Assembly: GCF_001942305.1 (NCBI RefSeq)
Contig: NZ_MKKE01000003.1
Coordinates: 1 to 64,000 of the forward strand
DNA: 64,000 bases
Direction: 5' to 3'
From: Saccharomonospora sp. CUA-673
GTDB taxonomy: Bacteria > Actinomycetota > Actinomycetes > Mycobacteriales > Pseudonocardiaceae
The translations under genes and the position numbers were made by a program. Under the pieces are notes generated by a model that saw only the letters and a program-made list of their open reading frames with translations, made no database searches and was not told the DNA's origin. Of the stretch, positions 49,608-58,974 are shown piece by piece; the stretch's first letter is position 1; every line of letters begins with the position of its first letter.

Positions 49608-49859
49608 CCCCAACACAGCACCACGAGCTGCCAACACAGCCCCGTGGGATGCCAACACAGCCACGTGAACTGCTGACACGGCGACACGAGTTGCTGACAC
49701 GGCGACACGACGTGCTGACACGGCCACGCCAGGCGCCAACACGACCACGCGAGTTGCTGACACGCCCGCGCGAGGTGCCAACACGGCCACGCCAGATACC
49801 AACACGGCGACGCGAGGTGCCAACACGGCGACGCAAGGTGCTGACACGGTGCGGATACC
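49608..49859. repeat. 21-bp tandem repeat array E
   Basis: Twelve units start at 49608, 49629, 49650, 49671, 49692, 49713, 49734, 49755, 49776, 49797, 49818 and 49839, all in exact 21-bp register. Core TG(C/T)YRACACGGC. It is the longest array in the window, in the non-coding region before the biosynthetic operon. Units differ from each other at the variable positions, so it is an old array and not a recent expansion. Confidence 0.92.
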
Positions 49860-49865
49860 AGTGGA

Positions 49866-50003
49866 ATGTCGAACCGCACCACCCCACAAGGTCTGAATCG
49901 AGATGACACAATCGGTAACGAAACGGTGCCACTTCGATCGATATTCACCGAAACCACCAAGAACGAACTAACGCGCACAAGGAAATCCCACAAAGTCGAC
50001 TAA
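49866..50003 (+). CDS. Possible 45-aa small protein
   Basis: ATG at 49866, starts MSNRTTPQGLNRDDTIGNET and ends RKSHKVD. Very hydrophilic, rich in Thr, Asn, Lys and Arg. It lies in the lower-GC stretch between repeat array E and the biosynthetic operon, about 370 bp before the first gene. There is no clear ribosome-binding site (only GTGGA). It could be a fragment of a lost gene, a small regulator, or chance. I do not recognise it. Confidence 0.2.
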   Translation: MSNRTTPQGLNRDDTIGNETVPLRSIFTETTKNELTRTRKSHKVD

Positions 50004-50369
50004 TCCGCAAATCTCGGCGTGCGACGAAACGACTGGACCGTTCGGCGCACTACTTTCAGCGAATTATTGGTAGCACCATTTCCACGGGCGGGCGCGCATA
50101 CCCGAACCCGGCCCCGTTGAGCAGCACGGTTTCGTTGCTCTCCGGCGAAATCCCCGTTCACACCTCGCCCACCGGACCGCCCCGGACCAGGGGATGCGCG
50201 ACCCGAAAGCCGCCCGGATGGGCCATTCGGAGTGATTTGATCGGGTTTCTGGCGAACGCCCGGAACGTGGTGCTAAGAACGAGTCGACGGCGATCACGGG
50301 CCATTCCGCCACAAGCGGCGCGGCCCTGAATCACCGGAAAACGCGGACTACTACTGGGGTTGAGTCCTC
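50004..50369. promoter_or_regulatory. Leader and promoter region of the biosynthetic operon
   Basis: 366 bp with mixed composition, A/T-richer near 50040-50080 (CAGCGAATTATTGGTAGC). No convincing gene was found on either strand; ORFs of 70-82 codons here lack conserved features. No clear operator palindrome was seen. The operon promoter presumably lies here. GGGGTTGAG, about 5-13 bp before the GTG at 50370, could be the ribosome-binding site. Confidence 0.4.
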
Positions 50370-51779
50370 GTGAACGGAACCCTGCTGAACGGAAACCTCG
50401 TGAAATTTTCCCCTGTGAAGGAAGCGGCCGCGAACGGTGCGACTCGCGGCTACGTGACCGCCTGCCACGACGATTCCGCGCTGCGCCGGGCGGCACGGAA
50501 TCTGCAGCTTCCGGACGTGTACGGGGCGTCGTACGGCGGGCTCCAGCTGGACCGTCCGATGCTGGTCACCGAGGCCGAGGCCTCCCGCTTCGGCGACGAC
50601 CTCCGTGCACTCCTCGACCTGCTCGTCGACCTGCCCGGCCGACTGGTCGGCGGCGACCTCGCCGCCTTCTGCACCCGGATCGGCATGCACCCCGACCTGG
50701 CCGAGTTGGTCACCAAGGGCGCCGAACAGCCGTTGCCCCGCTACGGCCGTGCCGACGCCTATCACGACGGTGAGGGTTTCCGCGTCCTCGAGCTCAACGT
50801 CGGCAGTGAGGTCGGCGGCATCGACACCGCCCAGCTGAACCGCGCGTACCTCGAGGTTCCCGCATTCGCCGAGTTCGCCGCGGCCCACGACCTCACGTTC
50901 GTCGATCCGCTGCCCCGCGTCGCCGACCTGCTGCGAAGCGCGGGCGCCGCCGTCACGGACGCCGAGCCGACGGTCGCGCTCATCGAATGCAACGGCGGTC
51001 TGGCCGCCCACGAGCACGTGTTCGCGGCGATCCAGGAAGCCATGGCCACCGTCGGCATCCGGCTGCTGCTCGGTGAGCTCGACGACCTCGGCAGCCGCGG
51101 CGGGAAGGTGACGCTGCGGGACGAGCCCGTCGACGTCATCCTCCGCTACTTCGTGGCCGGCGAGCTGGTGTCCGACGCGTCGGGCAGGCGAGCGCTCGAG
51201 CTGATCCTCGACGCCGAGGGCACCGCCCTGTTCACCCCGTTGTCCGCCGCGGCGTTCGCGAGCAAGGCCGCGTTGGGACTGCTGCACGATCCGGCGGTCC
51301 GGAGCAGCGGTCTGTCCTCGACCGAACGCGCGCTGGTCGACCGCATCGTGCCCTGGACCCGGATGCTGTCACCCGGCGTCGAGAGCGGCACGGACCCGGG
51401 TGACCTCGACGAGCTTGTCGAACGCTGCCGCAGCGAACGCGAGGACCTCGTCGTCAAGCCGGGCACCGGCTACGGCGGTGTCGGCACGGTCGTCGGCCAC
51501 GACGTGTCCGACGACGAGTGGGCCGCCGTCCTGCACGACGCCACCGCGGGTGGCAGGGGCGATCTCGTCGTGCAGCGGCGCGTGCGCCCGGCCACCGAGA
51601 CGGTGCTGGACGCCGACACCGGCGAGCCGTCCGAATGGGTCGCCAACTGGGGTCTGTTCGTCGACCCCGACGGCCATGCGGGCGGCTTCGTCCGTGCGCT
51701 GCGGCCCGAGCACGGCGCGATCGTCTCGTACTCCAACAAGGAGACCCGCGGAACCTGCGTCTTCACCACCCCGTCCTGA
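50370..51779 (+). CDS. ATP-grasp-like ligase, apparently circularly permuted
   Basis: 469 aa, GTG at 50370 (an in-frame GTG ten codons on, VKFSPVKEAA, is possible). The acidic metal-binding motif VLELNVGSEVGGIDTAQLNR lies early (residues ~139-158). The nucleotide-binding Gly-rich loop DLVVKPGTGYGGVGTVVGHD lies late (residues ~358-377). In ordinary ATP-grasp enzymes the Glu-x-Asn motif follows the nucleotide loop, so the order here is reversed, as in circularly permuted ATP-grasp families. Probably forms an amide from a carboxylate and an amine, using ATP. First gene of the ten-gene operon, so likely central to the product. No family name can be given with confidence. Confidence 0.65.
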   Translation: MNGTLLNGNLVKFSPVKEAAANGATRGYVTACHDDSALRRAARNLQLPDVYGASYGGLQLDRPMLVTEAEASRFGDDLRALLDLLVDLPGRLVGGDLAAFCTRIGMHPDLAELVTKGAEQPLPRYGRADAYHDGEGFRVLELNVGSEVGGIDTAQLNRAYLEVPAFAEFAAAHDLTFVDPLPRVADLLRSAGAAVTDAEPTVALIECNGGLAAHEHVFAAIQEAMATVGIRLLLGELDDLGSRGGKVTLRDEPVDVILRYFVAGELVSDASGRRALELILDAEGTALFTPLSAAAFASKAALGLLHDPAVRSSGLSSTERALVDRIVPWTRMLSPGVESGTDPGDLDELVERCRSEREDLVVKPGTGYGGVGTVVGHDVSDDEWAAVLHDATAGGRGDLVVQRRVRPATETVLDADTGEPSEWVANWGLFVDPDGHAGGFVRALRPEHGAIVSYSNKETRGTCVFTTPS

Positions 51780-51888
51780 CCGGCCCCGACCCACGAACCC
51801 CGCCGCCCGCCCCGAGCCGCATCACTACCCCGAGCCGCCACCCACAGCCGCCCGGCTGTGCCGTCATCCGAGGGGACCGTCCCACCTC

Positions 51889-53147
51889 ATGTCCAGACCA
51901 GACCCGGTCACGGCACCGGCTCACGTCATCGTCATCAACCGATGGCGCGAGCACTATGCCGAGTACGCCGAGTACCTCGACCACGCGAGCCATCACGTCA
52001 CCTACATCAGCACCGAGGTCGGCCTGGGGTCGGTGCCCGCGACCGCCACCGACGTCGAGATCGTCGACGCCACCGACGATCTCGACCAGGTGCGCACCGC
52101 CGCCGCGGCGCTGGTCGGCCGGCACGGGATCCCGGACCGCATCGTGGCGCTCAAGGAGGACGACCTGCTCGTCGGCGCGCAGCTGCGGGTGGACTACGGG
52201 GTCGTCGGCGACCGGCCCGAGAATCTGCTCGTCTTCCGCGACAAGCTGGCGATGTGCCGCGCGATCGCCGAAGCGGGATTGCCGGTGCCGCGCTTCACCG
52301 TGGCCGCCGATCTCTTCGACATCCGTGCCATGGGTGAACGGGTCGGCTGGCCGCTCGTGCTCAAACCACGCATCGGCAGCTCGAGCGCCGGGGTCACCGT
52401 GCTGTCGGGACCGGCGGAGCTCGACGCGCTCGCCCCGCCGACCGTCCCGATGCTCGTCCAGGAGTTCAACCCGCACCCGATCCACCACGTGGACGGGGTC
52501 TTCACCCCGTCCGGTCTGCTCGCGTGCAAGGTCTCGCGCTACGTCAACACCTGTCTCGGGTTCCGCGAGGGCACGTTCCTCGGCTCCGTCGAGGAGGACG
52601 ATCCCGAGGTCGTCGCGGCCGTCGAGGCCGCCGCGACGGACTTCCTCGGCGCGTTGACCCGCTCGTCGGTCCCGTTCCACCTCGAGGTCTTCGTCTCCAC
52701 CGGCGAGGCGGGCGTGTCGTGTTCCTTCCTCGAGGTCGCGCCCGGGTCGGCGGCGCGGAGATCCCCTTGCTGTGGCGCGAACTGCACGGCTGGGACCTGA
52801 TGCGCGCGGCGTTCGACCTGCAGCTCGGCCGAACACCGACGCCCCCCGCGACACCGGCCGGGTCCGGCGACCGGGTGGGTGGCTGGCTGCTCGTCCCGGC
52901 GCCGGCCACGCGGCCCTGTGTCATCACCGACGTGACCCCGATGGTCGGCCGCACTCCCGGCCCCTACGCCGAGGTCGTCCTCGAACCGGGTGCCGTGCTT
53001 CCCGACGCCGACGCCTACTACGAGCACGTCGGCGGCCGCTTCCGGTTCCGGGGCGCCTCGAGCGACGAGGTCGTGACGGCGTTGACCGCCACGGCCACCG
53101 CGTTCCGGGTGCGGGCCGAGCAGGTCGAGGCGGTGCCGGCGACATGA
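51889..53147 (+). CDS. ATP-grasp carboxylate-amine ligase (one frameshift)
   Basis: 419 aa after restoring one base near 52741. Conventional order: pre-ATP-grasp domain with HVIVINRWREHYAEYAEYLD, then DKLAMCRAIAEAGLPVPRF, the nucleotide-binding WPLVLKPRIGSSSAGVTVLS, and the metal-binding FLEVAPRVGGAEIPLLWREL, which spans the frameshift. The C-terminal ~100 residues form a lid/ligase domain. It resembles L-amino-acid ligases and BL00235-type dipeptide ligases in layout; substrates are unknown. The gap to the first gene is 109 bp. Its stop overlaps the ATG of the dioxygenase-like gene. Confidence 0.78.
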
Positions 53148-53860
53148 GGAACTACGAGAAGCAGATCCTCGACGGGGAGGGCAAGGACGACTACGCGCGC
53201 TACATGCGCACCGACGCCCTGCTCGCCCTGCAACGCACCCCGGAGGAGGTCGTCCATCGGGACGAGTTGCTGTTCCAGATCGTCCACCAGTCGACCGAGC
53301 TGTGGTTGAAGCTCGCCGTGTCGGACCTGACCGAGGCCACCGCGCGCGTACCGGACGGCGATCTCCTCCCCGCGGCGGAACTGCTCCAGCGCTCCGCGCT
53401 GGCGATCCACGTGATCACGGAGCACCTGGAGATGTTGCGGCACCTGTCGCCGTGGGACTTCCAGACGATTCGCACGATCCTGGGGCACGGTTCCGGTGCC
53501 GACTCCCCCGGCTGGCGTTCGCTGCACAAGGCCGGCCACGGCATGGCACGCGCCTTCGCCGTGTTCGCCGAGAGCCGCGGGCTCGACGTGGCCGAGCTGT
53601 ACCGGGCGCGGCGGGCGACGCCGGAGCTCCAGCTGGTCGAGGCGATGATCGAATGGGACGAGCGCGTCTCGATCTGGCGCGTCCGCCACTACAAGGTGTT
53701 GACCCGGGTTCTCGGGAACCAGTCGATCGGCACGCAGGGAACCCAGGTCGACACGCTGGCCAAGCTCATCGAGTACAAGTTCTTCCCGCAGCTGTGGGAG
53801 GTCCGCACCGAGCTGACGGCCACCGGTCCGATGGGCGACTACCACCTCGCGGACTCATGA
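53144..53860 (+). CDS. Tryptophan 2,3-dioxygenase superfamily protein
   Basis: 238 aa, shorter than most TDOs (~280). It has the helical haem-dioxygenase pattern: DDYARYMRTDALLALQ, then DELLFQIVHQSTELWLKL (His/Gln of the distal pocket, ~residues 48-49), LEMLRHLSPWDFQTIR, and the proximal haem His in SIWRVRHYKVLTRVLG (~residue 172). The substrate-carboxylate loop GTGGTSG of classical TDO is replaced by GTQGTQVD. It ends KFFPQLWEVRTEL as TDOs do. The expected reaction is opening of an indole ring, such as tryptophan to N-formylkynurenine, possibly on a modified substrate. Cytoplasmic. Coupled to both neighbours by ATGA overlaps. Confidence 0.85.
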   Translation: MRNYEKQILDGEGKDDYARYMRTDALLALQRTPEEVVHRDELLFQIVHQSTELWLKLAVSDLTEATARVPDGDLLPAAELLQRSALAIHVITEHLEMLRHLSPWDFQTIRTILGHGSGADSPGWRSLHKAGHGMARAFAVFAESRGLDVAELYRARRATPELQLVEAMIEWDERVSIWRVRHYKVLTRVLGNQSIGTQGTQVDTLAKLIEYKFFPQLWEVRTELTATGPMGDYHLADS

Positions 53861-55070
53861 CGGCTCCGGTGACGCCCCCGACGGGCACGCGGGAGCATCC
53901 GGGGGCCCGCGGTCCCCGGGCCCCTCTCGACGCCGCGGCCTTCCGTGCCCGGTTCCCGGTGCTGCGTGAGCAGGTGCATCTGGCCGGGTGCAGCCTCGGC
54001 CCGCGGTCGGCCGACCTCGACGCGGCGCTGACGTGCATGCTCGCCGACATGGCGGCGCACGGTGCGCCGTGGCAGCGGTTCGAGGAACGCATCGCCGAGG
54101 CGCGGCGGTTGTTCGCCGCGTTCGTGGGTGCGCGCGAGGATCAGATCGCCATCGTGCCCGACGCCTCCACCGGCGCCTTCCAGGTGGCCTCCACAATGGA
54201 CTGGGGCGCACGGCGGCGGATCGTGTCCACGATGGCCGAGTTCCCCTCGATCTCCCACGTCTGGCTCGCCCAACGCCCGGAGGCCGAGGTCGGCCACGTC
54301 GCCGCCGACGCCGGCGTGGACGAGTACGCCGCGTCGATCGATCGCACGACGGGACTGGTCTCGGTTCCGCTCGTCGACTATCGCGCGGGCAGGCGCCTGC
54401 CGGTGGAGGACATCGTCGCGGTCGCCAGGGCCGCAGCGCCCGGGTGTTCGTCGACGCCTACCAGGCAGGTTCCTGCGGACCGGTCGACGTGTCGACCCTG
54501 GACTGCGACTTCCTCGTCATGGGCACGATGAAGTACCTGCTCGGCCTCCCGGGGATCGCGTTCCTCTACGTCCGCGACCCTGCGGGCGCGGCCCGGGATC
54601 CGCGATTGACGGGCTGGTTCGGGCGTCGCGATCCGTTCGCGTTCGACCCCACCACCCTGGACTTCGCCGACGGCGCGGACCGGTACCGCGTCGGCACCGC
54701 GTCCGTACCGGCCGCCTACGCGGCGTGCGCCGGTCTGCGGCTGCTGTCCGAGACCGACCCCGAGCAGGTCCGTGACCACGTGCACGACCTCGCCGAGCTG
54801 GCCGCCGACCGGCTGCGCGCCCACGGCGAGGACGTCGAGATCCTGCCCCGCCCCTCGCGTGGGGCGCACCTCGGGCTCCGTGCCCACGATCCGGCCAAAC
54901 TCGGCCTCGCCCTGGAGGAACGCGGGATCTCCGTCGCTCCACGCGGCGAGGTCGTACGCATCGCCCTGCACTACTACAACAACGCCGATGACGTCGATGC
55001 GCTGTGTTCGGCACTGGCCGAACTCCGCGACTCCGCGTCGCCGTCACCGGCCAGGACAACCCGACGGTGA
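53857..55070 (+). CDS. Kynureninase-like class V aminotransferase-fold PLP enzyme (one frameshift)
   Basis: 404 aa after restoring one base near 54440. The N-terminal part has AAFRARFPVLREQVHLAGCS and FVGAREDQIAIVPDASTGAF. After the shift ARVFVDAYQAGSCGPVDVST and DFLVMGTMKYLLGLPGIAFL give the PLP-lysine region (Lys ~226), which is close to kynureninase in pattern (Asp-x-x-Gln, then Lys-Tyr-Leu-x-Gly-x-Pro-Gly). Kynureninase cleaves kynurenine or 3-hydroxykynurenine to (hydroxy)anthranilate and alanine. Isopenicillin-epimerase-like or desulfurase-like chemistry is the alternative. The position right after a TDO-like gene favours kynureninase. Confidence 0.78.
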
Positions 55071-55076
55071 GGAACC

Positions 55077-56330
55077 ATGTGCGCCCATGAGTTGAGACAT
55101 TGGTTACGCAGTCCCCAGATTCACACCTTCCCGTACGACCACGTGCGCAGCCATTACCACGAGGTCGGCAAGCACTTCGTCGACGAGGAGATGCTGCGGC
55201 TGCTGGAGCAGGCACGCACGCTGTTGCCGACGATCCCGGGGCCGTGGCCCCTCGTGCAGACGCTTGCGGCGTTCCTCGACACCGCGTTGGACAAACAGGA
55301 CGGCACGTACGACTACACCTCGTACATCGGCCTTCCCCTGCTGCAGGTGCCCACCGTGGACGACCCGGTGGCCCAGGCGCCGTTCGCCCGCACCCGGTGC
55401 GACCGGGTCGGTGCCCAGCTGCTCGCCGACGTGCTCGCCTTCGAGCTGAAGGCGACCGAGGCGGGCGCGACGTTGTTGCCCGCCATGCGCCCCGAACCGG
55501 AGCTGGTGACCAAGCGCTACAAGCACGGACTCCGGGCGCTGCGGCCGAAGTTGCAGCGCATGAACCTCAAACACGTGCTCACCGCGAGCAGCCCCGCCGA
55601 GCTGGCCAGACAGGCGAGCGACGCCGTGCTGGTGGACCGCTCCGAGGTCGAACGGCTCACGATCGAGCTGAGTGTGCTGCCGGTGTACACGGCGCACGAC
55701 GAGTACATGTTCCTGCGGGTGCTGCAGTCGTTCGAGACCACGTTCGCGTTGCTGACCGTGCAGCTGCGCGCGGTGATCGAGGCGCTCGCCGGCCGGGACG
55801 TCGAGCGGGCGGTGCACTTCCTGAACGAGTCGAGTACGGCCCTCGGCGAATCGGCGCCGCTGTTCTCGATGCTCGCGACCATGCAGGTCGAGTCGTTCCG
55901 CACGTTCCGCGAGTTCACCGAGGGCGCCAGCGCCATCCAGTCGCACAACTACAAGATCGTCGAATCGCTGTGCCGTGTCCCGGACTCGGAACGCCGGGAC
56001 TCGGCCGCCTATCTCTCGGTGCCCGCCGTACGGCAGCGGGTGCTCGACGGTCAGTACACATTGGACGAGGCGCACCGGGAGATCGCGACGTCCGGGGACG
56101 TCGACGCGGCCGGCCTGGAACGCATCCGCGACGCCATGTCCTCCTTCGCCCACACGCTGCTGCGCTGGCGCAACACCCATTACCGGCTCGCGGTGCGGAT
56201 GTTGGGCGAGGCCACGGGTACCGGCTACACCGAGGGCACGCCGTACCTGAACGCGGTGCGCGAGATCCCGGTGTTCCACACCGTCTCCGACGAATCCGCC
56301 ACCGACGAGAGGACGGCGAAGCTGTCATGA
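55077..56330 (+). CDS. Second tryptophan-dioxygenase-superfamily (haem-dependent oxygenase) protein
   Basis: 417 aa, ATG at 55077. Its core shows the TDO/IDO-like helical pattern: HDEYMFLRVLQSFETTFALL, FRTFREFTEGASAIQSHNYK, and near the C-terminus LLRWRNTHYRLAVRMLGEAT with candidate proximal His ~368. GTGYTEGTPYL follows and matches the TDO GTGGTSG-type loop better than the first paralogue does. An extra N-terminal domain of ~130 residues, with PTIPGPWPLVQTLAAFLD, recalls PrnB- or IDO-like proteins. It is only distantly related to the gene at 53144, so it probably acts on another intermediate. Overlaps the next gene by ATGA. Confidence 0.75.
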   Translation: MCAHELRHWLRSPQIHTFPYDHVRSHYHEVGKHFVDEEMLRLLEQARTLLPTIPGPWPLVQTLAAFLDTALDKQDGTYDYTSYIGLPLLQVPTVDDPVAQAPFARTRCDRVGAQLLADVLAFELKATEAGATLLPAMRPEPELVTKRYKHGLRALRPKLQRMNLKHVLTASSPAELARQASDAVLVDRSEVERLTIELSVLPVYTAHDEYMFLRVLQSFETTFALLTVQLRAVIEALAGRDVERAVHFLNESSTALGESAPLFSMLATMQVESFRTFREFTEGASAIQSHNYKIVESLCRVPDSERRDSAAYLSVPAVRQRVLDGQYTLDEAHREIATSGDVDAAGLERIRDAMSSFAHTLLRWRNTHYRLAVRMLGEATGTGYTEGTPYLNAVREIPVFHTVSDESATDERTAKLS

Positions 56331-58030
56331 GTGTCCACACGGCGCAGGTGGGGATCGTCGGCGCGGGCCCGGTCGGCATGATCGCGGCGCTGCGACTCGC
56401 GGACGCCGGCGTGTCGAGCGTGCTGCTCGACAGCAAGCCCTACCTCGTGAAACAGGGGTCGAAGGCGTGCCTGATCCAGGGAGACGTCCTCGAGGTGCTG
56501 GAACGCGCGGGGTGCGCACAGCCGATCGCCGACGAGGGCGTGACCTGGACGATCGGCCGGACCTATGTCCGCGACAAGGTCATGCGCAGCACGACCTATC
56601 CGCGCGGCCCCGGCTTCGGACCGTTCGTCAACATCTCGCAGTACCGCATCGAGCAGGTGCTGGCCGAGGCCGTCGAGCGGCATCCGCTGTGCGAACTCCG
56701 GTGGGGGCACGAGGTCGTCGCGGTGGACCAGGACGCGGATTCGGTCACGTTGCGGGCCCACGGTCCGGAGGAGACGGCCGACGATCTGCGGTTCGCCTAC
56801 GTCGTCGCCGCGGACGGGGTGCGTAGCACGATGCGCGAGCTCCTCGGGGTCGAATGGACGGGGTACACGCACTCCGACCGGTTCCTGATCACCGACATCA
56901 AGGCCGACCTGCCGCTCGCCAAGGAACGGCACTTCCATTACGACCCGTCGTTCAACCCGGGCCGGCAGCTGGTCATGCACCCGCAGCCCGACGACGTGTG
57001 GCGCATCGACTGGCAGCTTCCCCCCGACGCCGACATCGAGGCCGAACGCCGCGACGGGACGTTCGACGCGCGCGTGCGCGCCGTGATCGGGGACGTCGAG
57101 TACGAGATCGACTGGGTCAGCACCTACCGTTTCCACCAGCGGGTCGTCGATCAGCTCGTCGTCGGCCGCGTCCTGTTCGCCGGCGACGCGGCGCACGCGC
57201 TTCCGCCCTACGGCTCGCGCGGGATGAACAGCGGCATCCAGGACGCCGACAACCTGGCGTGGAAGATCGGCGCCGTCCTCAACGGACAGTCCCCGGCGCA
57301 GCTCGTCGAGACCTATCACGCAGAACGGTATGCGGCGGCGAAGGAGAACCTCCGCGTCACCGAGGCGACGATCCGGTTCATGGTCCCGCCCAGCCGGATT
57401 CGCCGGTGGACGCGGGCGCTGCTGCTCGCGCTCGCCCACAGCGTCGGCGCGGCCCGCGACCGGGTCAACAGCGGTCGGATGGCCGAGCCGTACGTTTACG
57501 ACGATTCGCCGATCGTGGCGCCGCAGCACGGCAACGCGTTGCTCGGTTCGTTCCTGCCCGACCCGGTCGTCCACCACGGCGGGACCGCGACGCGACTGCG
57601 CAAGCTGATCGCCGACGGGTTCGCCGTGCTGGTCGTCGCCGACGACCTCGACACCGCCCGCACCCTCGTCCGCGCTGCCGGCGCCGCCCATGCGGGGCTG
57701 TCGGCCGGGACGGGATCCGGGGTCGGGGGCATCACGGTCCTGGCACCGGACACCGTGCCGGGGGACGCCTTCGGTGCCGACGTGCCCGTCGCGCACGCCC
57801 CCGCGAGCGAGCTGGAGCGATTCGCCACCGGCTGGTGGCTCGTCCGGCCCGACGGGCACCTCGCCGCGCACGGCCCGGCCGGCGCCACCGATGCGTCCCT
57901 GGACCCCGTGGACCCCGTGGACGCCGAGGACTCGGTGGACGGTGTGGCCCTCGATCTGGCCGCCGCGTTGCGCCGCTGCCTGGGCCATGACCTGCCTGCC
58001 ACATCCGCTCTCGTGAAGGAGGCCCGATGA
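56327..58030 (+). CDS. FAD-dependent aromatic monooxygenase
   Basis: 567 aa. Class A flavoprotein hydroxylase: FAD Rossmann motif VGIVGAGPVGMIAALRLADA (residues ~8-27), the DG motif AYVVAADGVRSTMRELLGV and the GD motif VLFAGDAAHALPPYGSRGMN (~282-301). The C-terminal ~150 residues are a thioredoxin-like domain as in phenol-hydroxylase/MhpA-type enzymes. In this neighbourhood hydroxylation of kynurenine, anthranilate or an indole-derived ring is likely (inference). Overlaps upstream by ATGA and the aminotransferase downstream by 4 bases. Acidic DPVDPVDAEDSVD repeat near the end. Confidence 0.88.
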   Translation: MSVHTAQVGIVGAGPVGMIAALRLADAGVSSVLLDSKPYLVKQGSKACLIQGDVLEVLERAGCAQPIADEGVTWTIGRTYVRDKVMRSTTYPRGPGFGPFVNISQYRIEQVLAEAVERHPLCELRWGHEVVAVDQDADSVTLRAHGPEETADDLRFAYVVAADGVRSTMRELLGVEWTGYTHSDRFLITDIKADLPLAKERHFHYDPSFNPGRQLVMHPQPDDVWRIDWQLPPDADIEAERRDGTFDARVRAVIGDVEYEIDWVSTYRFHQRVVDQLVVGRVLFAGDAAHALPPYGSRGMNSGIQDADNLAWKIGAVLNGQSPAQLVETYHAERYAAAKENLRVTEATIRFMVPPSRIRRWTRALLLALAHSVGAARDRVNSGRMAEPYVYDDSPIVAPQHGNALLGSFLPDPVVHHGGTATRLRKLIADGFAVLVVADDLDTARTLVRAAGAAHAGLSAGTGSGVGGITVLAPDTVPGDAFGADVPVAHAPASELERFATGWWLVRPDGHLAAHGPAGATDASLDPVDPVDAEDSVDGVALDLAAALRRCLGHDLPATSALVKEAR

Positions 58031-58974
58031 CCACCGCTCCTGCTTACGCCTGGCAGAACGGCAAGCTCATCCCGTGGGACGAGTGCGTGGTGCACGCACG
58101 GAGTCAGGGCGCGTTCTGGGGCGCCAACGTCTTCGAGGGCATCCGCGCCTACGTCAGCCCGGACGACGGTGTCACCTACGCCTTCCGGGTCCAGGACCAT
58201 CTCGACCGGCTCCGCCGGTCGATGAAGAGCCTGCACATGGAGATCGACCACTCCGACGCCGAGCTCACCGACGCCTGCACCGAACTGGTGCGCGCCAACG
58301 CCTTCGGCGTCGACGTGCACGTCTGCATCGTGGCGTACTTCGATCTCGCGCCCGACTTCGATTCGCTCGGCTACACCCCGGAGACGGGTGTGCACATCAC
58401 CTCGACGGTGGTCCCGCGCTCCCCCGCCTACCGCGACGGTGTCGCCGCGACCGTGTCGTCGTGGCGACGGATCAGCGACGACGCGATGCCGCCCCGGATC
58501 AAGACCGGGGCGAATTACCACAACAGCAGGCTCGCCCAGCACGAGGCGATGCGCAACGGTTTCGCGACGACGCTGCTGCTCAACCAGCGGGGCACCGTGT
58601 CGGAGGCGCCGGGTTCGTGCGTGGTGATGGTGCGAGCGGGCGAGCTGGTGACGCCGCCGGGCACCAGCGGTGTCCTCGAGGGGATCACCGTCAACACGAC
58701 GGCCACATTGGCCGAACGGTTCCTCGACATGCCGATGCGGCACCGGGAGATCGACCGCACCGAACTCCACGCGGCCGACGAACTGTTCCTGTGCGGCACG
58801 AAGTCCGAACTGTTGCCGATCACGAGCGTGGACCGCATCCCGATCGGCACCGGGAGCATCGGCCCGGTGACGCGCGAGCTGCAGGACCGCTACGACGACG
58901 CCGTGCTGGGGCGGCTCGACCAGCCCGGTTGGTGCACCCCCGTCCCGATGACGAGGACGGAGGTTCCCGCATGA
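58027..58974 (+). CDS. Class IV (branched-chain-type) aminotransferase
   Basis: 315 aa. Fold-type IV PLP enzyme: ARSQGAFWGANVFEGIRAYV, PLP-lysine in PRIKTGANYHNSRLAQHEAM (Lys159), TLLLNQRGTVSEAPGSCVVM and GVLEGITVNTTATLAERFLD. It resembles IlvE. Inside this operon it probably transaminates an aromatic amino acid or keto-acid intermediate, but recruitment of a generic amino acid cannot be excluded. The start and stop are both coupled by ATGA to neighbours. Confidence 0.9.
   Translation: MTTAPAYAWQNGKLIPWDECVVHARSQGAFWGANVFEGIRAYVSPDDGVTYAFRVQDHLDRLRRSMKSLHMEIDHSDAELTDACTELVRANAFGVDVHVCIVAYFDLAPDFDSLGYTPETGVHITSTVVPRSPAYRDGVAATVSSWRRISDDAMPPRIKTGANYHNSRLAQHEAMRNGFATTLLLNQRGTVSEAPGSCVVMVRAGELVTPPGTSGVLEGITVNTTATLAERFLDMPMRHREIDRTELHAADELFLCGTKSELLPITSVDRIPIGTGSIGPVTRELQDRYDDAVLGRLDQPGWCTPVPMTRTEVPA

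Noticed and set aside
49608..49859. Possible CRISPR array
   Set aside because: The period is 21 bp with no repeat/spacer alternation; conserved and variable positions alternate inside a single unit, and no cas genes are present.
50064..50312. 82-codon minus-strand ORF upstream of the operon
   Set aside because: No ribosome-binding site, no recognisable motif, and a Trp/Arg/Pro-rich composition typical of chance ORFs.
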